A stretch of DNA of 64,000 bases from Lamprobacter modestohalophilus. GTDB taxonomy: Bacteria; Pseudomonadota; Gammaproteobacteria; Chromatiales; Chromatiaceae. The notes under the pieces were generated by a model that saw only the letters and a program-made list of their open reading frames with translations, had not been told where the DNA came from and ran no database searches. The stretch lies in assembly GCF_016583905.1 (NCBI RefSeq), contig NZ_NRRY01000023.1:18348-82347 (forward strand), given 5' to 3'. Below, in pieces: positions 58,053 to 64,000 of the stretch. Within the stretch, counting starts at the first letter, position 1. Every line of letters starts with the position of its first letter. Position numbers and translations under genes: made by a program.

Positions 58053-61000
58053 ATGACAAAAGACAGGATGGAAAAGCCGGCTCAAGAAAAGCCGGCTTCA
58101 AAAAAGCCGGCTCCCAACAAGCCGGTGGGCGCGATCGCGCAGTTGTTCCGAAATTCTGAGTTTCGCCAGGTGCTGCCCGGGCTTGCGGTGAGCGCCTTTT
58201 TGTCGAACCTGCTGGCGCTCGCTCTGCCGCTGGCCATCCTGCAGATTCTCGATCGCGTCATCCTCAATCAGGCACTCTCGACGCTGACCTTCCTAGCAAT
58301 TGGGCTGGTGATTGCGCTCCTGTTAGAACAGGCGCTGCGGCTCGCTAACAGCGTGATTACCAATTGGCTAAGCGCGCGCCAGGAACATCAGTTGACGATG
58401 CAGGTGACTCAGCATCTGTTTCAGGTTCCGCTCAGAGATTATGAGCATGAAGAGCCGAGCGCCTATGCGGAAAAGCTCCGCAACGCGAGCCGGGTTGCTC
58501 GGTTCCATTCTGGTGAGGCGGTGCTTGGCTTACTGGATCTGCCCTTTGTCGCGCTGTTCCTGATCTTGATCGGCCTGATTGGTGGCGTCCTGGTGGTTTA
58601 TCCGCTCGCGATCATTCTGATCATCGTCCTCATCATGGCGCGCTACGCACGCGACGGCAGCTTGTTGAGTGCAGGCCAGGTTGGGCAGGAGGATCGCCGC
58701 TCTGGCTTTTTGTTCGAGGTCTTTTCCGGGATTCATTCCGTTAAGGCAATGATGATGGAAAACCTCATGTTGCGCCGGTACGAGCGGTTGCAGCGCGCCA
58801 CCTCTGAAGTCAGCGAGCTCAGCGCCGATATCGATAGCCGGATTGATCGCGTTGGCCATTATTTTTCGCAGCTGATGGTCGTTGGCATCATCTTTTTCGG
58901 TTCCTGGTTTGTCATGCGCGGTGAGATGACGCCTGGTGGATTGGCCGCTTGCCTGATCCTGTCGATGCGGCTGATGCGGCCTCTGCGGCGCGCCCTGAGT
59001 GTGCGGACTCAGATCGACGCCTTCCAGCAAGCCAGCGAGCGCTTGGAGGCCTTGTTGGCGTTGCCCATCATTGATGACACCAATAAACCTCCGCTGCCGC
59101 CCATCACCGAGGGCCTCGAACTGCGCGATGTTCGGCTTCAGTATCGCGATAAGCCATTGTTCGAGCAACTCAACCTGCGCTTACCCAAGGGCGCCTGCAT
59201 CGCCATCCAAAGTGACAGCGGCACCGGAAAGACGGCCTTGCTGAATCTGCTGTGCAGTGCTGAGCAGCCAGATGGAGGCGAGGTTCTCGTCGATGGCCAG
59301 CCGCTGTCGCAGTTTGCGTCCAGTTCGGTGCACACGCGTATCGGCTTGATGCCGCAATCCGCCCAAGTGATTGCCGGAACCATCCTCGAAAACCTGACCA
59401 TGTTCGACGAGACGCTCAATGCTCGCGCGCTTTCGCTCGCGCGCGAGCTGGGGCTGGATCACTTCGTCGCTGGCATGAAGTTTGGCTACGAGACCCGTTT
59501 GGGCGAGCTCGGCAATGAAATACTGTCCGGTGGCACCCGTCAGCTGATTGGCGTTGTGCGGGCGCTCGTGCATGAGCCGGATGTGATTCTGTTCGATGAG
59601 GCGAATGTGTTCCTCGATATGGACACCGACCAGACGGTGCGCCGGTATCTAGAAGCCAACCGCCAGCAGCGCACCATTGTGATGGTGACGCACCGACCTT
59701 CTTATTTGGTGCTGGCTGACCAGATTTATCACTTCGCCAACGGCGCCCTCGTTGAAGGAGCCCCGCCTGAGCTGCCATTGCCCGACCTGCGCAAGGAGGA
59801 AGATCTAAGGCCCGAGCCTGCTTCTGATCCCGCAGTGATCATGCAGCAGCGCTTCACTGAGCAGACCGATCTATCGCGCTGTCTATTGCCACTGCTTGAA
59901 GCGCTGGGCTGGCATGGCCGCCTGCGGGAGTTGGCGGAGGCGTTGCCGCACTTCGACAAGCAGATCGACCTCTCCGGTTTTTTTTCAACGCTGGTTCATT
60001 TGGGTTATCGGCCCGCGGCGATCGGCCGCTTGCGGGAGGCACCGGATGACCGTTTGCTGCCCTGTCTGTTACTGCCCGAGGATGAGCATAGCTGCCTGGT
60101 GCTGGGCCGAGACGCTGACGGCCTGCTGAGAGTCCTCGATGGCGCAACGGGCGTTGAGACCAGCGTTCAATCCCTGGCGCAGCGTGGCGAGTATTATGCC
60201 TTTGTGGCGGAAGCCGACGATGCCCGCGACGAGGGTAACGGGCAGTGGATTGGTGCCATTGCAAACCGCTTCAAGCGCCATCGCCGCATCATTTTGGTGG
60301 TCAGTCTATTGGCGACGGTGCTGAGCCTGGCGCCACCGCTATTCGTGCGTGCCACCTGGGACTTCATCATCCCGGTCGGTGATTTTTCGGTTGCTATCAG
60401 CATGGTTATTGGCGCGCTCATCGCCGTCTTGCTCGGCTGGATACTGAGCCTGTCGCGAGGACGCTTGCTCGCGTTCATTGCTGGGCGGGCCGATTATCTA
60501 CTCGGCATCAACTTGACCCAGCAGTTGCTTGGACTGCCTGCGGCGGCGCTCGATAAGGTGCCGGTTGCCAGGCAGGTACGACGGATTCGGGGGCTGGTTC
60601 GGCTGCGCGAGTATTTCGTCGGGCCGCTTGCGCTGCTGACGTTTGACCTGCCGACAACCTCCATTTTGATATTGGCGCTGATCCTCATCAATCCTTGGAT
60701 GAGTGTCTTGTTGCTGGTGTCTGTTTCAGCGTTCGTGTTAGCGGCGTGGGTCGCTATAAAGAGAAGTCGTTTGCTATTGAGCACGTCATCCAAGCAAGTG
60801 GCGTCGCGAACCGAGTTTCTCGATGAAATGCTTGCGTCGATGCGGGCCATTCGTCAAACCGGATCACAGGGCATCTGGTTCAAGCGCTTACGCAACTCGA
60901 GTGCCGGATCGGTCTTTGCGGGAGGTGAGGAAAATCGCCTCAACCAGTATGTCCGTATGACGGGTCAGATCATCGCTAATTTAACTGGACTCAGCGCCTT

Positions 61001-61925
61001 AGTGATCTCGGCGTGGTTGGCGATTCGTGGTCAGATTACCAACGGTACCCTGATCGCGACGCAGATCCTGATCTGGCGGATCACCAGCCCCATGCAAAAT
61101 CTGTTTGTGTCGGCCAATGCAGCGACGCGCATCAAGGAGAACGTCAAACAGCTCGACGCTCTGATGCGACTGCCTACCGAAGATGCGCGTGGCGTCAGGC
61201 AATCATTGCGGCCGGAGAGCCCTGGTGCTTTTGATGTATCCCGCGTGTCTTTCCGTTACTCCAATGATGTCGATCCGTCTTTGCTCGGCGTCAGTTTTCG
61301 GATTGCGCCAAAGCAGTTCGTCGCGATCACCGGCGCAAGTGGCTCGGGCAAATCGACCTTACTGAAATTGTTGCTTGGCCTGTATGCGCCTCAGGCCGGC
61401 AGTGTTTTGATGGATGACGTCGATATCCGCCAGTTGACAGCGGCGGATCTCCGCAGTCGGATCAGCTATATGCCCCAGAATTGCGATATTTTTTATGGCA
61501 CGATCGCGCAAAACCTGATGCTTAACCATCCTGCTGCGACTAAGGAAGAAGTCATTTGGGCGGCTGGGATGGCTGGGATTCTCTCTGATAGCTTCGCGGA
61601 CGGGCTTGACACCCGGATCTCCGGTGGTCGACTCAATGAGTTGCCCGGCGGATTTCGGCAGCGTCTATCGCTGGCGCGCGTCATGCTGAAACCGGCGCCC
61701 ATCGTCTTGATGGACGAACCCGGGACGGGAACAGATAACAAGGGTGAGGCGGCGCTCATGCGCTGCCTGAACTGGTTGCACGGGCGTGCCACGCTGGTCG
61801 TCGTGACCGTGCGGCCGGGGCACCTCAGGCTGGCTGATGTCGTTGTCTCGATGCGCAATGCACGCGTTGAGTCCGTCGGGCCCTATCAAACGACGCAAAC
61901 GGGCCGCAAGGCAGGTAAGCGCTGA
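58053..61925 (+). CDS. Fused double type I secretion ABC transporter
   Basis: 1290 residues holding two half-transporters. Half one: an N-terminal Lys/Pro tail, membrane domain (about 30-320) and NBD with S-D-S-G-T-G-K-T near 388, L-S-G-G-T-R-Q near 491, V-I-L-F-D-E-A near 510 and H-loop V-T-H-R-P-S. A segment at about 595-730 resembles a C39-like domain (no catalytic Cys motif seen). Half two: membrane domain (about 745-1025) and NBD with G-A-S-G-S-G-K-S-T near 1093, L-P-G-G-F-R-Q near 1197 and I-V-L-M-D-E-P near 1216. Its H-loop position reads V-T-V-R-P-G, with Val in place of His. Type I ABC exporters are normally homodimers of separate half-transporters. The stop overlaps the hlyD start. 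Confidence 0.88.
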   Translation: MTKDRMEKPAQEKPASKKPAPNKPVGAIAQLFRNSEFRQVLPGLAVSAFLSNLLALALPLAILQILDRVILNQALSTLTFLAIGLVIALLLEQALRLANSVITNWLSARQEHQLTMQVTQHLFQVPLRDYEHEEPSAYAEKLRNASRVARFHSGEAVLGLLDLPFVALFLILIGLIGGVLVVYPLAIILIIVLIMARYARDGSLLSAGQVGQEDRRSGFLFEVFSGIHSVKAMMMENLMLRRYERLQRATSEVSELSADIDSRIDRVGHYFSQLMVVGIIFFGSWFVMRGEMTPGGLAACLILSMRLMRPLRRALSVRTQIDAFQQASERLEALLALPIIDDTNKPPLPPITEGLELRDVRLQYRDKPLFEQLNLRLPKGACIAIQSDSGTGKTALLNLLCSAEQPDGGEVLVDGQPLSQFASSSVHTRIGLMPQSAQVIAGTILENLTMFDETLNARALSLARELGLDHFVAGMKFGYETRLGELGNEILSGGTRQLIGVVRALVHEPDVILFDEANVFLDMDTDQTVRRYLEANRQQRTIVMVTHRPSYLVLADQIYHFANGALVEGAPPELPLPDLRKEEDLRPEPASDPAVIMQQRFTEQTDLSRCLLPLLEALGWHGRLRELAEALPHFDKQIDLSGFFSTLVHLGYRPAAIGRLREAPDDRLLPCLLLPEDEHSCLVLGRDADGLLRVLDGATGVETSVQSLAQRGEYYAFVAEADDARDEGNGQWIGAIANRFKRHRRIILVVSLLATVLSLAPPLFVRATWDFIIPVGDFSVAISMVIGALIAVLLGWILSLSRGRLLAFIAGRADYLLGINLTQQLLGLPAAALDKVPVARQVRRIRGLVRLREYFVGPLALLTFDLPTTSILILALILINPWMSVLLLVSVSAFVLAAWVAIKRSRLLLSTSSKQVASRTEFLDEMLASMRAIRQTGSQGIWFKRLRNSSAGSVFAGGEENRLNQYVRMTGQIIANLTGLSALVISAWLAIRGQITNGTLIATQILIWRITSPMQNLFVSANAATRIKENVKQLDALMRLPTEDARGVRQSLRPESPGAFDVSRVSFRYSNDVDPSLLGVSFRIAPKQFVAITGASGSGKSTLLKLLLGLYAPQAGSVLMDDVDIRQLTAADLRSRISYMPQNCDIFYGTIAQNLMLNHPAATKEEVIWAAGMAGILSDSFADGLDTRISGGRLNELPGGFRQRLSLARVMLKPAPIVLMDEPGTGTDNKGEAALMRCLNWLHGRATLVVVTVRPGHLRLADVVVSMRNARVESVGPYQTTQTGRKAGKR

Positions 61926-63289
61926 TGAAGAACGGGAAACAACAACCGAATGCTGATCAGTCTCCCTTGAAGGCTCAGCTGTCTGGCCGACAGCGCCGGC
62001 TGCTATCGGAAACGGTGCGGATCGAAGAGGAGTTGGTTCCCGAGTTCTTCCGACCGGTGCTTTACATCATCTCCGCTGTGGTGGTGGCGTTCTTGTTGTG
62101 GGCGGGCATGACCCAACTGAGCGAGGTCGCTATCGCTCCTGGCTTGATCATTCCAGCAGGCAAGATCAAGACCGTGCAACATCTCGACGGCGGCATCGTC
62201 GATTCCATTGAGGTTGAAGAGCGGCAACTGGTCAACGAAGGCGATCTGCTCCTCACCATCGACGGCGCGCAGGCTGAAGCCGATCAGCTGCAGATGCGCG
62301 CGCGGCTCGTCTCGCTCCGTCTCAGGGCTGAGCGTCTGCAGGCCTTCATCGAAGAGCGGGAGCCGGCGTTTTTAGAATACGCCGACACCTATCCGGGCTT
62401 GGTTGCTGATCAGCGTGCCATTTTTCTGAGCCAGACGGCCACTCGGGACTCAACGCTTGAAATTCTCAAGCGACAGATCGATCAGCGCGGGCGCCGGATC
62501 GATCAGCTTAAAGACGCCCTCGCCACCGCCAAAGAGCATCAAGCCTTGACCGGAGAACTCTTTGCGATGCGCGAAAAACTCGGTCAGCGCAAGCTCGTCG
62601 ATCGCACCACGGTGTTAGAAACCCGGCGAGCTCAAGTGACGGCGGAGGGTGAAGTCCTGCGGCTGATTGAAGAAATCGACCTGGTGAGCGAGGAGCTCGC
62701 TGAAACAGAAATGCGACTGATCGACACGCGTAATCAGCTTGAGCGCGATGCGGCGAACGAGCTTGGCAATGTTCGGGCTGAAATTGCAGAGGTTCAAGAG
62801 ACACTTCAGCGGCTTGACGCTCGGGTAAATCGGCTTGATGTGGTCTCACCAATCACTGGATATGTGCTTGACCTGAGAGTTCAGACGATTGGGCAAGTGA
62901 TACAGCCGGGCGAGATCTTGATGCAAATCGTTCCTGACAGCGCCTTGCTAGAGGCCGAAGTCCGTATTCAGCCGCGCGATATTGGTTATGTTGAACCTGG
63001 CCAACCGGTTAACCTCCGCGTAAGTGCTTACGACTATTCTCGATATGGCTTCGCCAAGGGAAATCTCAGGCGGATTGCCGCCTCCAGCGTCGTCGCCGAC
63101 GATGGTGGCGCCTATTTTCTGGGCTGGGTAGCGCTTGATGCGCCCTATGTTGGCAACGATCCCGAGGCCTATCCGCTACGGGTTGGCATGGCCGTTGACG
63201 CGGAAATTATCACTGGTAAGAAGACCTTACTCGGATACCTCGGCAAGCCGATCGTCGACGGCCTATCGCGTGCCTTCAGAGAACGTTAG
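61925..63289 (+). CDS. HlyD-family periplasmic adaptor of type I secretion
   Basis: A 454-residue protein with one membrane helix (about 38-58), a lipoyl half-motif (V-Q-H-L-D-G-G-I-V-D-S-I-E-V), a long coiled coil of about 200 residues (Q-I-D-Q-R-G-R-R-I-D-Q-L-K-D-A-L-A), and the C-terminal beta domain with S-P-I-T-G-Y-V-L-D-L-R-V and I-Q-P-G-E-I-L-M-Q-I-V-P. It links the ABC exporter to the outer-membrane factor. The start overlaps the ABC stop (TGATG), so the two are coupled. Confidence 0.93.
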   Translation: MKNGKQQPNADQSPLKAQLSGRQRRLLSETVRIEEELVPEFFRPVLYIISAVVVAFLLWAGMTQLSEVAIAPGLIIPAGKIKTVQHLDGGIVDSIEVEERQLVNEGDLLLTIDGAQAEADQLQMRARLVSLRLRAERLQAFIEEREPAFLEYADTYPGLVADQRAIFLSQTATRDSTLEILKRQIDQRGRRIDQLKDALATAKEHQALTGELFAMREKLGQRKLVDRTTVLETRRAQVTAEGEVLRLIEEIDLVSEELAETEMRLIDTRNQLERDAANELGNVRAEIAEVQETLQRLDARVNRLDVVSPITGYVLDLRVQTIGQVIQPGEILMQIVPDSALLEAEVRIQPRDIGYVEPGQPVNLRVSAYDYSRYGFAKGNLRRIAASSVVADDGGAYFLGWVALDAPYVGNDPEAYPLRVGMAVDAEIITGKKTLLGYLGKPIVDGLSRAFRER

Positions 63290-63406
63290 TGCATGATGGC
63301 TAGCGCGTTCAGTGCGGCCTTATAACCTTTGGCCAGCTAGCCGGTATCGACCCTGGGCCCTATCCTTGAGTAGTGAGGAATAAAACGACAAGGGTTGGTG
63401 GTATCC

Positions 63407-64000
63407 ATGGCCGAACCGAACAACACGCAGCCTGACGAGGCGCTAGAAAACACAACCGACAACGACCAACAGGTTGCGTTTGACGAGTTGACTGCGCTCC
63501 AGGATGTTGGCGGCTACGATCCAGACAATCCAGAGGAACTTACGTCCCCACCCGACTCGGAGGGAGGCGAGGGCAACGAAAACATTCTCGTTGGCACCCG
63601 TGACAACCTCATTCCTTCTGATGAAGATCTCGGCGCAGTTGGAACCGGGCCTCAGGAGTCCACCGTAGAGGTCAGGTCCAGCGAGCCCCCGTTGGAAGAC
63701 CCCACGACTTCCTCCGGAACGCAAGATCCTGTTCCGCCGGTTGATGCACCCCTCCCCGAGGGTGGCGTTGAATTTCCCACTCCCACTGAAGATCCCGATT
63801 TTGAGGCGGACCCCGTCGAGTTCCCCGTTGTCGAGCCATTTGGTGCTGCCGAAGACTTCGGTGAGCCGGTTGATTTTGTAGATTCTGATACGGATACGGA
63901 CACGGATACGGATACCGATACCGACACCGATACGGACACGGATACGGATACGGATACGGACACCGATACCGATACGGACACGGATACCGATACCGATACG
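63407..64000 (+). CDS. Acidic Asp-Thr-repeat protein, 5' part (probable secreted cargo)
   Basis: The frame is open from ATG 63407 to the window edge, 198 codons, and continues beyond. The N-terminus M-A-E-P-N-N-T-Q-P-D-E-A-L has no signal peptide, which suits type I cargo with a C-terminal signal. It is rich in Asp, Glu and Pro, with G-V-E-F-P-T-P-T-E-D-P; from residue 161 it becomes a pure (Asp-Thr)n repeat, 19 units before the end. Such repeats serve as rigid or Ca2+-binding stalks in large adhesins. It lies 117 bases after hlyD. The end, and any RTX repeats, are outside the window. Confidence 0.75.
   Translation, partial: MAEPNNTQPDEALENTTDNDQQVAFDELTALQDVGGYDPDNPEELTSPPDSEGGEGNENILVGTRDNLIPSDEDLGAVGTGPQESTVEVRSSEPPLEDPTTSSGTQDPVPPVDAPLPEGGVEFPTPTEDPDFEADPVEFPVVEPFGAAEDFGEPVDFVDSDTDTDTDTDTDTDTDTDTDTDTDTDTDTDTDTDTDTDT
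63887..64000 (+). repeat. Hexanucleotide GAYACN array encoding Asp-Thr repeats
   Basis: Nineteen consecutive GAYACS units (GATACG, GACACG, GATACC, GACACC) run to the window edge. The third-base variation spares the amino acids, suggesting selection for the Asp-Thr sequence rather than very recent expansion. Confidence 0.95.

Noticed and set aside
63652..63981. Minus-strand Ser-Val repeat frame
   Set aside because: It is the antisense reading of the Asp-Thr repeat; the plus frame has non-repeat coding sequence and operon context.

Overview
The window is GC-rich DNA from a gammaproteobacterium. Several genes fit a purple sulfur bacterium or close relative (Chromatiales): cytochrome c', a cytochrome b561, an octaheme HAO-type cytochrome, NapGH ferredoxins, an exported DsrE-like sulfur protein, a BLUF blue-light sensor, several Uma2-type nucleases and many short dispersed palindromic repeats. 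That placement is inference from gene content; no rRNA gene is present. I see no tRNA, rRNA, CRISPR array, prophage or intact insertion sequence.

Layout. 0-6 kb is accessory: a DUF433 protein, a Uma2 nuclease, a broken Fic-like gene, small envelope/stress proteins (DUF533, GlsB/YeaQ), a PliG-like lysozyme inhibitor, and two pairs of repeated leader sequences. 6-19 kb is a minus-strand run: BLUF photoreceptor, glgB, glgA (with a roughly 280-residue low-complexity N-terminal extension), a NarL-type response regulator, a second PliG-like protein, kbp, ypfJ, and a BvgS/EvgS-like hybrid kinase with three periplasmic binding domains. 19-29 kb holds cytochrome b561 and c' (convergent), a CDP-alcohol phosphatidyltransferase behind a 14-bp tandem repeat, an HD-GYP protein, tpm, two deletion-derived paralogues of kbp and DUF533, a CBS/HPP pair behind a TGTTC microsatellite, a CcbP-like protein, a LysR regulator and a Uma2 protein. 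29-42 kb holds a chemoreceptor, a truncated DUF255 thioredoxin-like protein, an atypical MBL protein, napGH, an AAA-nuclease and its relic, a broken UPF0175/DUF3368 toxin-antitoxin pair, a TPR protein, the octaheme cytochrome with an FNR-like box upstream, and marC. 42-54 kb is mostly housekeeping: DsrE, an unknown protein plus MscS, moaA, an MscS-CNBD channel, a lipoprotein, thiC under a TPP riboswitch, a BASS transporter and typA.

54.3-64 kb is the most striking region: a type I secretion locus on one strand. In order it encodes an outer-membrane factor fused to a SPOR-like domain; an ATPase/cyclase-like regulator with an N-terminal LuxR helix-turn-helix; a single 1290-residue polypeptide carrying two complete ABC half-transporters (the second with a C39-like domain); an HlyD adaptor; and the 5' end of an acidic Asp-Thr-repeat protein that runs off the window and is the probable cargo. 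Three of the four junctions between the first four genes are overlapping or short.

A second possible system is the BvgS-like kinase with its nearby NarL-type regulator. Two small stress or envelope genes (2780 and 5202) share a 76-bp upstream element carrying TTCC-N4-GGAA palindromes, the type of half-site used by BvgA/RcsB-class regulators. The link is a hypothesis.
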